Shown here piece after piece: positions 55,317-63,760 of a stretch of DNA of 64,000 nucleotides. The position numbers and the translations under genes were made by a program. Each line of letters opens with the position of its first letter. Positions within the stretch are counted from its first letter, which is position 1. Source of the stretch: Acidobacteriaceae bacterium (GTDB lineage: Bacteria; Acidobacteriota; Terriglobia; Terriglobales; Acidobacteriaceae); assembly GCA_031296355.1 (NCBI GenBank), contig JARLFX010000228.1, positions 1-64,000 of the forward strand, read 5' to 3'. The notes under the pieces are model-generated. The model was not told where the DNA came from. It worked only from the letters and a program-made list of their open reading frames with translations, and did no database searches.

Positions 55317-55622
55317 GTTATGTCACTTCCGCGTAAGCATCTCGAGCGAAATGGCCTATAAATGCGGCAAAAATAACGGAATACTGCGAATCCTCCCACC
55401 CGATACCGGATCCAGAGCTCTCTAAGTATCTGCTCCCGCCTCGGAGTTCAGCGTAACTAGCTCAGACTTGGAATCCAGGCTTGCTGGAGGTAGATCTCGA
55501 AGTCGCTGGCAAACTCCTGACCCGTGGCAGGTGCTGGTTGTACAGCCAGTCGGTATTCCGCGGGCGAATATGAAACCGCAGGCTGAAGACGTAAAAGCGC
55601 ACGCAAGAATCTCCCTGCCAGA
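55317..55622 (-). other. gene remnant region between flippase and glycosyltransferase pseudogene
   Basis: These 306 bases hold no intact gene. On the minus strand short stretches with protein-like composition occur in different frames, for example RFYVFSLRFHIRPRNTDWL and, further on, LRELWIRYRVGGFAVFRYF, each cut off by stops. They may be relics of the missing N-terminal half of the glycosyltransferase or of a lost neighbour. I could not assign them. Confidence 0.5.
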
Positions 55623-57155
55623 CTATGACTGCTGCTGGGCGAAACGTCCACGAATGCGGCGGACGAAACCACCAGCCACGTACCGCAGATCGAAGAGCAA
55701 GTAGGATACGCCGCCCACCAGAACAACAGTGGCGATGGTAGAGGCAATCTGCAGCCCATGGCCTGCCGCGGCGGTATAGCGCAGTGTGGCTCCAGCCGCT
55801 ACCAGACCTGCCAGAGAGAGCGCCAGCATGCGGGTCAGGTTGCGCAGGGTGAGCTTCTCTACCCCGGTCACAGACGTGTCAAAGAGTTGGTGATTAAGAT
55901 GCACGATGTAGATCAGTTGCGCGACCTCAGTCACTAGCCAGATACCGAGGAAGCCCATGATGCCGAATATCCTGACCAACGGGATGGAGCATGTCACCAT
56001 GACAAGATAGGAGCCAAACATGAAGCGCGCGAGCTTCTCGTGCGAGTTCGTCGCAAACTGGAATTGGTATTTGTGCTCTTCCGTTGCCATCACAATCGAG
56101 ATCGCCGCGCACACCACGTAGGGGTAGAGCTGGAACATACCAGACTTGTTAACCCTCCACACACTGAGCAGCCAGGGCGATGCAACCAGGATGGCCAGGT
56201 TAACCGTAGGGATACAGGCGAAGATCAGTTGCTCAGAATATCCATAGAGAGTGCGCAATTGCCGCCAGTCGCGCTTTCCAAACAGTGCTGTAATCTCCGG
56301 CCCCAGCGATTGGGTAAGCACGGCCAGTATCTGGCGTCCCATGGAGAAGATCGTTCGCATCAAGGTGAATGCAACGACTGACGCTGGCCCAACAATGCGC
56401 TGTAGCACCAGCACCGGCGCTTCAAATGCGAGGAAGGTGCATGAGTAGATCAGGCCGAAATGCCCGCTTCGCTTGAGGATTTCACTCACCGAACTGCGGT
56501 CCCAGTGTTTAACATTGGGAAATATCTGTGGCGCTGTGCGCTTGAGGTCGATCATCACAGCCACGAATACCACGGCATACGTGGCGAGTTGCACGAACGC
56601 GAGCATGGCGAAGGATACATGCAACAGGATTGCCCCAACAGTAGCCAGGATGAACAGCATGCGCTGTCCGTTGTTCCATTGGGTACCGCGGTGTGCCTTC
56701 TCGATCACCATAAAGATGCCGGAGAAGTAGCCGAACAGAATGTTTACCAGCACCTGCATGGCCAGCAGAAACGTAGCCAGGGTGGCTTGCTGGTTAGAGA
56801 TACTGAGTCGCAGAATGTGCGATATGGGCAGCAGAAAAATGATCGGCGAGAGCAACGCCGCGCCCCCGCAGATGCCGAGCAGCAGGCGTAGTGCTGTCGA
56901 CTGCCGCACATGGTACCCCTCGATCTCGCCCCGGTGAAAGCGCAAGGCGAGGTCTTGGTTGACGTAAGTTTGTACTCCGAAATTCAGCGTACGCAGATAC
57001 GCAACTCCTACAGAGAGCGCCAGCCATTCTCCGTAGAGCGCGATCCCATACTGGTGAAGAAAGATGGGAGGCAGCAGTAGTTGATTCGCCACCATAGTGA
57101 TGTTGGCGACGACAAGCGCAAATAGGTTGTTGAAGATACGCTTCAGGCTGCCCAT
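55623..57155 (-). CDS. polysaccharide flippase (Wzx/MATE-like, MOP superfamily)
   Basis: 510 residues with 12-14 transmembrane helices. The N-terminus MGSLKRIFNNLFALVVANIT followed by YGIALYGEWLALSV is typical of oligosaccharide-repeat flippases, as is TLNFGVQTYVNQD. A basic tail (RRIRGRFAQQQS) ends the protein. It is expected to move lipid-linked sugar units across the inner membrane. The gene follows the GT9 gene by 30 bases on the same strand and precedes the decayed glycosyltransferase, so the locus is a surface-glycan operon that has lost at least one enzyme. Confidence 0.85.
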   Translation of the reverse strand: MGSLKRIFNNLFALVVANITMVANQLLLPPIFLHQYGIALYGEWLALSVGVAYLRTLNFGVQTYVNQDLALRFHRGEIEGYHVRQSTALRLLLGICGGAALLSPIIFLLPISHILRLSISNQQATLATFLLAMQVLVNILFGYFSGIFMVIEKAHRGTQWNNGQRMLFILATVGAILLHVSFAMLAFVQLATYAVVFVAVMIDLKRTAPQIFPNVKHWDRSSVSEILKRSGHFGLIYSCTFLAFEAPVLVLQRIVGPASVVAFTLMRTIFSMGRQILAVLTQSLGPEITALFGKRDWRQLRTLYGYSEQLIFACIPTVNLAILVASPWLLSVWRVNKSGMFQLYPYVVCAAISIVMATEEHKYQFQFATNSHEKLARFMFGSYLVMVTCSIPLVRIFGIMGFLGIWLVTEVAQLIYIVHLNHQLFDTSVTGVEKLTLRNLTRMLALSLAGLVAAGATLRYTAAAGHGLQIASTIATVVLVGGVSYLLFDLRYVAGGFVRRIRGRFAQQQS

Positions 57156-57185
57156 GCTCTCCCTATCGTATCTTGAGGAACGCTC

Positions 57186-58325
57186 TTATGGGGTTGTACT
57201 AATCAGGCTATGTTTCACGCGAGTAGTTCTCGCTTCTGCGGATGGAGGATAGAGTGCGAGCAGATCGTCCGCAGCGGCAATCACCTCGGCTACGCTGACT
57301 TCCTCAATTGCATAATTCGGTGGTGGCGGCGCCGGAAACCACGGCCCTTTGAGAATCCGTGCCCATGGCCGGCCCAGGGGCATCCATTCGACCGAATTCT
57401 GCCAGGCGGGCGCAATGACTACCAAAGGCAATTGCTGAGTGCGCGCCACGTGAAGACCTCCCGTATCGAGCGTAATCGCAATATCGGCAAGAGAACATAC
57501 GGCCGCCAGTTCTGCCACCGTGGTTTTTCCCGCAATCGATTCTGCCCCCGGGCCTATACGCTGAGCGAGAGCCTGCTGGACGGCCACATCGCTTGGCATA
57601 CCGGTCAAGAGAACACACAAACCATGCTTGCGTATGAGATATTGCGCCACCTCAACAAAACGATCTTCAGGCCAGCGTGTAGGTTGTCCCCCGCTGGTGC
57701 GCGTTACCAACACCGCGGTCCCCTTTTCAGGATTACCGATTAAGTTGCGCGCAAGATTGATTTCTGACGATGACAAGAAGAGCCGAGGCTCAATATCACG
57801 CGCATGGATTCCCAGTGGCGAAAGTGTGCTCAGGTTGATATTAATCTGGCTTTCCTGGCCACCTGCTGTGAGTGGAACATCGTACAGTGCAGGAACCTGC
57901 GTGAACCCAATTCTCAACGCCTTGCCGCCCAGTATAAGTGCAACAGCTGCAATGCGAGTGCGGCTGCTTCCCCGGGTAGTTATCAAGCAGAAGGCGCGTC
58001 CACTCCGATACTCCCGCCGCAGAAAGCGCGCCGCAGCCAGAGTATGGGTATAAGGATTAGGTGTGATCAGTACGCGGTCAATATACGGATTATTGCGCAG
58101 CGCCTGCGCTGCCAGACCGAACGTCGCGACGGTGATTCGTGCCTCTGGACGGGCTGCGCGCAGCGCTTCCAGCATAGGTGTTTCATGAATGGAAGATCCC
58201 AGCGCGGGGTCGTAAAAGAAAAGCAGAAACTCCTGAATGCTGTCCAATTCACTTGGATTCACCCGGCCGCGCAGTAGTATCTCCGTTGACCTTATGAATG
58301 AAAAGATAAGCTTGCGAAGGTTCAT
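57186..58325 (-). CDS. glycosyltransferase family 9 (heptosyltransferase-like)
   Basis: 379 residues. Both Rossmann halves of ADP-heptose:LPS transferases are visible. The N-terminal part has FFYDPALGSSIHETPMLEAL and ITVATFGLAAQALRNNPYID. The C-terminal nucleotide-sugar part has TRTSGGQPTRWPEDRFVEVA, VLLTGMPSD and ITLDTGGLHVARTQQLPLVV. It probably adds a heptose or related sugar in LPS core or another surface glycan. The usual DAIGD-type start is replaced by DPALGS. It starts 12 bases after the nuclease gene stop, well within an operon. Confidence 0.88.
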   Translation of the reverse strand: MNLRKLIFSFIRSTEILLRGRVNPSELDSIQEFLLFFYDPALGSSIHETPMLEALRAARPEARITVATFGLAAQALRNNPYIDRVLITPNPYTHTLAAARFLRREYRSGRAFCLITTRGSSRTRIAAVALILGGKALRIGFTQVPALYDVPLTAGGQESQININLSTLSPLGIHARDIEPRLFLSSSEINLARNLIGNPEKGTAVLVTRTSGGQPTRWPEDRFVEVAQYLIRKHGLCVLLTGMPSDVAVQQALAQRIGPGAESIAGKTTVAELAAVCSLADIAITLDTGGLHVARTQQLPLVVIAPAWQNSVEWMPLGRPWARILKGPWFPAPPPPNYAIEEVSVAEVIAAADDLLALYPPSAEARTTRVKHSLISTTP

Positions 58326-58337
58326 AGTGGTAGCGGG

Positions 58338-58859
58338 CTACATCTTGTAGCGGCCCATATCCTCGTCACCCAGGCCTTCAAGCCAGCGGCGCAACTCATC
58401 GGAGTTAATATTCTGTGCGCCATTGGCGGTTAGCTTGGAATTATCCAGCACCTGGCGGCTCACGTAGATCGGGCAATCCGAACGCAGTGCCAGCGCCAGT
58501 GCGTCAGATGGTCGTGCATCCATGGTCACCAGTTCCCCATCCTGATCCATCCAGATCACGGCGTAGAACGTATCGTCGCGCAGTTCAGAGACAACTACCT
58601 TCTTCACCTGCGCGTTCAATCCGCGGATAGCATTGCGCAGCAAGTCATGCGTCATCGGACGCGGCGGCGTGGCTTTCTCAATCTCCAGCGCAATGGCATT
58701 TGCCTCATACATCCCCACCCAGATCGGTAGCACCATCTCACTGTCCACATCCTTCAGCACAATGATCGGCATGTTGGTGACAGGGTCCATCATCAGGCCG
58801 CGAATCTTCATCTCCACATCGGGAGCAGCAGGCGCTTCGGGTTTGTTGAAAATATCCAT
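58338..58859 (-). CDS. bifunctional nuclease family protein (DUF151)
   Basis: 173 residues from the ATG at 58859; a GTG directly before it is the alternative start. DUF151 core: MKIRGLMMDPVTNMPIIVLKD, LPIWVGMYEANAIALEIEK, PRPMTHDLLRNAIRGL, and DARPSDALALALRSDCPIYV. Related proteins were described as having DNase and RNase activity; others are proposed regulatory or stress-linked. The C-terminal 30 residues (NSDELRRWLEGLGDEDMGRYKM) form an acidic helix. It lies between miaB and the GT9 gene with short gaps. Confidence 0.9.
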   Translation of the reverse strand: MDIFNKPEAPAAPDVEMKIRGLMMDPVTNMPIIVLKDVDSEMVLPIWVGMYEANAIALEIEKATPPRPMTHDLLRNAIRGLNAQVKKVVVSELRDDTFYAVIWMDQDGELVTMDARPSDALALALRSDCPIYVSRQVLDNSKLTANGAQNINSDELRRWLEGLGDEDMGRYKM

Positions 58860-58876
58860 CACTCTACTTCTGCATC

Positions 58877-60199
58877 CTAATTCGCTACGGCTGCTTCGCC
58901 AAGCAGGCTGTTCGGCATGGTCTGTGTAATGCGCACCCGCAGGTAGCTGCCAATGGCAGGCAGAATAGGTTGCGAAGTGGTGAAGTTCACCGTCTTATTC
59001 TGTGAGCTGCGCCCCGTTATCTGCCCTCGCTGCGGATTGTAGCTCTCCACCATCACTTCCACCAGTTCGCCCAGGTGCCGTGCATAGTGCAGCCGCTGAA
59101 TCTCCCGTTGCCGGTCGTTCAACTGCTTCAAGCGGGCCATCTTCACTTCGTCAGGAATACTGTCTGCCATGTGGATAGCGGGGGTATTGGGCCGCGGCGA
59201 AAATTTGAACGCAAAGATCGCATCGTACTTTACCTCATCCATCATCGTGAGCGTCTGTTCAAAGTCTTCATCCGTCTCACCCGGAAAACCGACGATCATA
59301 TCGCTGGTGATAGAGATATCCCGCTTCGCCGCCTTGATCCAGCTCATGCGCTCCAGATACCACTCGCGCGTGTACTCGCGCGCCATCGCCTTCAGCACGG
59401 AGCTGGAGCCGCTCTGCACTGGTAGATGTACATGGTCACATAGCGCAGGAGAGGCGTCGATGGCCTCCACAATATCCCGCGTGAAATCGCGCGGATGCGA
59501 TGTCGTAAAGCGCACCCGGCGAATGCCATTGATCTCGCCGATGGAGAGCAGCAGTTCCGCGAACGTCTTCTTCCCTGTCGGATCGACGTAGGAATTTACA
59601 TTCTGTCCCAGCAGTTGAATCTCGGTATACCCACTATCGGCCATACGCCGCGCTTCGCGCAGCACAGACTCCGCCGTGCGGCTACGTTCTTTGCCGCGTG
59701 TATACGGCACCACGCAGTACGCGCAGAATTTGTCACAGCCTTCAATGATGGTGATGTAGCCGCGGTGTGGATTGGCGCGCGAAGTGAATTCAGTTTCAAA
59801 CGTCTCATCGGTCTGGCGATCGTCCAGGCCGGTAATGCGCGTCTCACCCGCCTCCAGCCGCACCAGCATCTGCGGAAGGTTGCGGTAGCTGGCGGAACCA
59901 GATACGAGCGACACATACGGCGCCCGCTCGAAGATCTTCTCGCCTTCCTGCTGCGCCACACAGCCCAGCACGGCAAACTTCTTGCCCTCGCCCTGCATCG
60001 CTTTATACTCATTCAACCGATGGAAGACCTTCTGCTCCGCCTTATCGCGGATGGAACAGGTGTTGTAGAGGATCAGCTCCGCATTGGCCTCATCTTCTAC
60101 GCGGGCATAGCCTTCCTGCTCCAGCGTGCCAATAACTTTTTCCGAGTCATGGGCATTCATCTGGCAGCCAAATGTTTCAATGTAGAAGGTCTTTGCCAT
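58877..60199 (-). CDS. miaB: tRNA-2-methylthio-N6-dimethylallyladenosine synthase
   Basis: 440 residues. Radical-SAM methylthiotransferase for A37 of tRNAs reading U-starting codons. The N-terminal MTTase domain has FYIETFGCQMNAHDSEK and cysteines of YNTCSIR and LGCVAQ for the auxiliary cluster. The radical-SAM cysteines are in EGCDKFCAYCVVPYTRG (CxxxCxxC, about residue 156). The TRAM domain ends the protein (GELVEVMVESYNPQRGQITGRS). The NTCSIR motif and CVVPYTRG fit MiaB rather than RimO or MtaB. Confidence 0.94.
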   Translation of the reverse strand: MAKTFYIETFGCQMNAHDSEKVIGTLEQEGYARVEDEANAELILYNTCSIRDKAEQKVFHRLNEYKAMQGEGKKFAVLGCVAQQEGEKIFERAPYVSLVSGSASYRNLPQMLVRLEAGETRITGLDDRQTDETFETEFTSRANPHRGYITIIEGCDKFCAYCVVPYTRGKERSRTAESVLREARRMADSGYTEIQLLGQNVNSYVDPTGKKTFAELLLSIGEINGIRRVRFTTSHPRDFTRDIVEAIDASPALCDHVHLPVQSGSSSVLKAMAREYTREWYLERMSWIKAAKRDISITSDMIVGFPGETDEDFEQTLTMMDEVKYDAIFAFKFSPRPNTPAIHMADSIPDEVKMARLKQLNDRQREIQRLHYARHLGELVEVMVESYNPQRGQITGRSSQNKTVNFTTSQPILPAIGSYLRVRITQTMPNSLLGEAAVAN

Positions 60200-60231
60200 C
60201 GCACTATCAGTATAGTGCGGTACTCATGAAA

Positions 60232-60969
60232 TCAGGCAGCTGGCTTCTCTTGCACTGGCTCTCTCCAATAGCCCTGATCGCGCATAAAGTAGCTTGGGTT
60301 CCATGTATTCAACGCGGTACGCAGAAACATCAGCGCAATGCGCCCATGGCCCATCTTTTGGAAGCGCCGGTTGCTGGTGTACACCTTCCCCGGCAGAATG
60401 CCAAAGCGCCGCACCGCGACCTTCTTCGTCAGTAGGTAATCCTCTGCGTACAACGCCTGCTCGTGGAACCCGCCCAGCCTGTCGAATTCAGCTTTATCGA
60501 AAAGCAGGAACATCCCTGTGCCGAAAGGTGCAAAGACGCTCGCGATGCGTTGCGCCACGTTGTTCGCTGCAAAGAGCAAATCGTCGCGAAATAATCCAAA
60601 CGTGCAGCCGATGCTGGTCGTCAGGCAGTGCAGTTGCCGGCACTGCATCACCTCCACTGCTCTGCGCAACATGGTGCGATCTCGCAGTTCTACATCCGCA
60701 TCAAGAAAGAGTACGTAGCGAGTATCAGCCAGTCTTGCGCCCGAATTTCTCCCGACAGCAGGCAGGCCGCCCGGGATAATCGTGATGTTGAGACGATCGG
60801 CGAACGCCATGGCCGCCGCAACCGTGTTGTCCGTTGAGTTCGCATCAGCAACGTACACTTTCGTATGCTGCAAGAGCGGGTAGTCCTGCCTGCTCAAAGA
60901 GGTCAGCAACCTCGGCAGGTTCCAGGCCTCGTTCCGAGCTGGAATAACGATCGTAAGCTGGGGATTCAT
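60232..60969 (-). CDS. glycosyltransferase family 2
   Basis: 245 residues from the ATG at 60969, which has AAGGAG upstream. A GT-A fold: TIVIPARNEAWNLPRLLTSL at the start, the nucleotide-sugar metal motif FLDADVEL (DxD at about residue 93), and GGFHEQALYAEDYLLTKKV, which carries the ED catalytic region. No large membrane domain is present; there is only a weak hydrophobic segment at the end. Its first 125 bases overlap, in another frame, the end of the phosphoesterase gene upstream. It likely builds surface glycan with the GT9 and flippase genes. Confidence 0.87.
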   Translation of the reverse strand: MNPQLTIVIPARNEAWNLPRLLTSLSRQDYPLLQHTKVYVADANSTDNTVAAAMAFADRLNITIIPGGLPAVGRNSGARLADTRYVLFLDADVELRDRTMLRRAVEVMQCRQLHCLTTSIGCTFGLFRDDLLFAANNVAQRIASVFAPFGTGMFLLFDKAEFDRLGGFHEQALYAEDYLLTKKVAVRRFGILPGKVYTSNRRFQKMGHGRIALMFLRTALNTWNPSYFMRDQGYWREPVQEKPAA

Positions 60970-61699
60970 CGGCAGCTCCTTCGTAGAGATTGATGCGTAC
61001 ACCTGCTTCTGACACCGTGATATAGGTCGGCGTTTCATCCACCCACGAACCGGTATTGAAGTACTGCACGCCGTCCTTCGTGCGTTCGTCGGCCACATGG
61101 GTATGCCCGCAGAAGACGCGATCCACATGCCCCATCCTCGCGTAGGCCAGCGCTCCCGAAGCCACCTTCTCCGTCAGCCGCAGCCATCGCGTATTGAACC
61201 GGTCCATATGGCGCGTCACAAATTTATTCGGGCTGTCCACCATCTGCAGGTAGTGGTATATCTCCACCCCAATGCGGCTGATCAGCAGGTTGCGGCTCAC
61301 AAACCGGTCAAACTGGTGCCCATGGATCGCCAGGTGGCGCTTGCCCGCATACTCCCACACGTACCGCTTGTACACCGGAATGCCGACGAGATGCGACATG
61401 ATCTTTGAGAGCCCCTCATCGTGGTTGCCCTCTACCCAGATCACCTTCACCTGCCGCTTCGGATTTGAGAGCTTTCGCAGCGCACCCAGAAACTTCCAGT
61501 GGTCGCCGGTCAACCGGCTGAAGTTCAGGTCAGAGAAGATGTCGCCCAGCAGAATAAGTTGGCGGTACTCCACAGCATGCAGCAGTTGCAGAGCCTCCCG
61601 CGCCTTGCTCATCTCCGAACCAAGGTGCAGGTCAGAGAGGATCAGCGTGTCATGCTGCTCCCTGTTGGGCTCCGGGCGATCAAATGACGGGCGGTACAT
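60845..61699 (-). CDS. metallophosphoesterase (UDP-2,3-diacylglucosamine pyrophosphatase/LpxH-like)
   Basis: 284 residues from the ATG at 61699. All five calcineurin-like metal motifs are present: LSDLHLGSE, LLGDIFSD, VEGNHDEG, IHGHQFD and CGHTHVAD. The combination and the SDLHLG start match LpxH-like UDP-2,3-diacylglucosamine hydrolases of the lipid A pathway, but other phosphoesterases in this branch act on other substrates. The last 40 residues (SSSERGLEPAEVADLFEQAG and on) are outside the family core and are encoded by DNA overlapping the GT2 start. Confidence 0.87.
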   Translation of the reverse strand: MYRPSFDRPEPNREQHDTLILSDLHLGSEMSKAREALQLLHAVEYRQLILLGDIFSDLNFSRLTGDHWKFLGALRKLSNPKRQVKVIWVEGNHDEGLSKIMSHLVGIPVYKRYVWEYAGKRHLAIHGHQFDRFVSRNLLISRIGVEIYHYLQMVDSPNKFVTRHMDRFNTRWLRLTEKVASGALAYARMGHVDRVFCGHTHVADERTKDGVQYFNTGSWVDETPTYITVSEAGVRINLYEGAADESPAYDRYSSSERGLEPAEVADLFEQAGLPALAAYESVRC

Positions 61700-61890
61700 A
61701 GACGGCGTCTCCTGCACTGTGATCTGCTTCCAGAGTGCCTGCCCTACATGAAATAAAGATGAATCGGCGTTGAATCCTGCGCGGAGGAACACAGAGATAT
61801 ACCTGCACCGCCGCCTCCGCCCTTGGCATCCAAACCAGTAGAGTCAACCTGCTGCAAATCAACGCAGTGCAGTACAGTGTGAGAAAGCCT

Positions 61891-62433
61891 ATGACGATTG
61901 CAAAGAAAAAATCCGGCGCCGGCCACGCTCCCGCGTTGCTCAACCAGGCCCTGGGCAGCCGTGTAAACCGCTGCTTCGGCTGCGGCCCTGCCAACAACTA
62001 CGGCCTGAAGCTGCGCTTCCGCCTCGACCACGAGACCAACACCACCATCGCCCGCGTCAAACTCAGCAGTCGCTACGAAGGCCCTCCCGGCCACATCCAC
62101 GGCGGCATCATCGCCACCCTGCTTGACGAAGCGATGGGCAAGGTCAACAAACTCTTTGACACCGTGTCTATGACGCGGCACATGGAGATCAATTACCTGC
62201 GCCCCTCGCCCCTGAACCAGACGCATACCGTCACCGGCCGCTTTGTCCGTCGCGAGGGCCGCAAGATGTTTATGGAAGGCGAGGTCCGCAACGCTGCGGG
62301 CGAGTTGCTGGCGCAGAGCAAGGGGCTTTTCATCGTGATTGACCCGGTGGCTCTCTTTGCCCGTCAGACCCGCCACCGCATCGAAGGAGCCTGCCCTGTT
62401 GCGGTCCCCACCAGCAAGCGCAAGACGCCATAG
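61891..62433 (+). CDS. PaaI-type hotdog thioesterase
   Basis: 180 residues from the ATG at 61891; a GTG 8 codons earlier is a possible alternative. Single hotdog domain: a short CxxC-containing lead (NRCFGCGPANNYGLKLRF), the HGG motif in GHIHGGIIATLLDEAMGK, and strands ITYLRP-like (MEINYLRPSPLNQTHTVTG). Cleaves an acyl-CoA or related thioester in the cytoplasm. Lysine-rich beginning (IAKKKSG) and end (TSKRKTP). It is divergent from the phosphoesterase operon. Confidence 0.88.
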   Translation: MTIAKKKSGAGHAPALLNQALGSRVNRCFGCGPANNYGLKLRFRLDHETNTTIARVKLSSRYEGPPGHIHGGIIATLLDEAMGKVNKLFDTVSMTRHMEINYLRPSPLNQTHTVTGRFVRREGRKMFMEGEVRNAAGELLAQSKGLFIVIDPVALFARQTRHRIEGACPVAVPTSKRKTP

Positions 62434-62457
62434 CGCCTCAGCCTAATCCCCTATTTT

Positions 62458-62491
62458 CTGTCATTCTGAGCGTAGCGAAGAATCTGCTTTT
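62458..62491 (+). repeat. dispersed intergenic repeat, copy 2 (before pdxS)
   Basis: CTGTCATTCTGAGCG then TAGCGAAGAATCTGCTTTT, matching copy 1 apart from a base or two. It lies between the thioesterase and pdxS genes. Confidence 0.8.
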
Positions 62492-62605
62492 CGCGAATCT
62501 GCAATTCTGCGAACATCCTTGATTTATGCACAAACTCCGGACTCGTCGCCATCGCGTCCATCACCCCTGCCCGAAACTGCTAAACTTGAGTTTTAGGAGA
62601 TTTTC

Positions 62606-63574
62606 ATGGCAGTGACAGGTTCAGACCACAGCAAGAATGGACACAGCAGCACCGGCGCGTCGCTACGGCTGAAGACCGGCCTCGCCGAGATGCTGAAGGG
62701 CGGCGTCATCATGGATGTGATGAACGTCGAGCAGGCCCGCATTGCAGAAGAAGCAGGCGCAACGTCGGTGATGGCGCTGGAGCGCGTCCCCGCCATGATC
62801 CGCGCCGAAGGCGGCGTGGCCCGCATGGCCAACCCCAAGCTCATCAAAGAGATTATGGCTGCCGTGTCCATCCCGGTCATGGCCAAGGCCCGCATCGGCC
62901 ACATTGCCGAAGCGCAGATTCTGCAGCAGCTCGGCGTCGACTTTATCGACGAGAGCGAAGTCCTCACCCCCGCTGACGGCGCGCACCACATTGACAAGCA
63001 TGCCTTCACCACCCCATTTGTCTGCGGGGCGCGCAACCTCGGCGAAGCCCTCCGCCGCATCGCCGAAGGCGCAGCCATGATCCGCACCAAGGGCGAAGCT
63101 GGCACCGGCGACGTCGTTCATGCCGTGCAGCACATGCGCCAGATCGTGCGCGAGATGAAGGCCCTCACCGTCCTCAGCGAGCAGGAGCTCTATCTCGCCG
63201 CCAAGGAGCATCAGGCAGCCTACGAACTCATCCGCATGGTCGCGCAGACCGGCAAGCTCCCCGTGCCCAACTACTCCGCCGGTGGCATCGCCACCCCGGC
63301 AGACGCAGCCCTCATGATGCAGCTCGGCGCCGAAGCAGTTTTCGTCGGTTCCGGCATCTTCATGAAGGAGCGCGCCACCCCGCTGGACGTCGAGCACGAC
63401 AAGAAAGAGCGCGAAGAAGCCGTCTCCCGCGCCAAAGCCATCGTGATCGCGACCACACACTTCAACGATGCGAAGATATTGGCGGAAGCAGCCGAAGCCG
63501 TAACCGGAACCATGAAGGGTCTCGCCGCTGCCGCGATTGAAGAGAAGGATCTGCTGCAGACTCGCGGCTGGTAG
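62606..63574 (+). CDS. pdxS: pyridoxal 5'-phosphate synthase subunit PdxS
   Basis: 322 residues, with TAGGAG before the ATG. A (beta/alpha)8 barrel that makes PLP from ribose 5-phosphate, glyceraldehyde 3-phosphate and ammonia. Signatures: [40 protein letters not shown], the lysine of [14 protein letters not shown] and [14 protein letters not shown]. The N-terminal 20 residues are longer and more polar than usual. Codons end predominantly in C, unlike the plus-strand genes in the left half of the window. PdxT, its glutaminase partner, follows after a repeat-filled gap. Confidence 0.96.
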   Translation: MAVTGSDHSKNGHSSTGASLRLKTGLAEMLKGGVIMDVMNVEQARIAEEAGATSVMALERVPAMIRAEGGVARMANPKLIKEIMAAVSIPVMAKARIGHIAEAQILQQLGVDFIDESEVLTPADGAHHIDKHAFTTPFVCGARNLGEALRRIAEGAAMIRTKGEAGTGDVVHAVQHMRQIVREMKALTVLSEQELYLAAKEHQAAYELIRMVAQTGKLPVPNYSAGGIATPADAALMMQLGAEAVFVGSGIFMKERATPLDVEHDKKEREEAVSRAKAIVIATTHFNDAKILAEAAEAVTGTMKGLAAAAIEEKDLLQTRGW

Positions 63575-63657
63575 TCCTGCATCGATTCTTCGGCTTTGCT
63601 CAAGGCAAGCGCAGAATCGCTTCGCAGGGTTATCTCGTGCGCTATTCTCACCCCAAC

Positions 63658-63741
63658 CGTCATCCTGAGCGCAGCGAAGGATCCCAGTATTTCTCAGCTC
63701 TTCACTGCGCTCAGAATGACGAAGTAAGCGTTCAGAATGAC
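63658..63741. repeat. dispersed intergenic repeat, inverted copies (pdxS-pdxT gap)
   Basis: Plus orientation CCGTCATCCTGAGCGCAGCG then AAGGATCCCAG at 63658-63688. An inverted partner, CACTGCGCTCAGAATGAC, is at 63703-63720, and a third partial copy, GCGTTCAGAATGAC, at 63728-63741. The inverted pair could fold into a long stem in the pdxS-pdxT transcript. Confidence 0.75.
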
Positions 63742-63760
63742 AAAACCCCAGAACAATTCG

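Noticed and set aside
54440..55622. Genomic island integrated at tRNA-Ser
   Set aside because: No integrase gene and no second copy of the tRNA 3' end was noticed nearby; the decay is confined to a glycosyltransferase gene.
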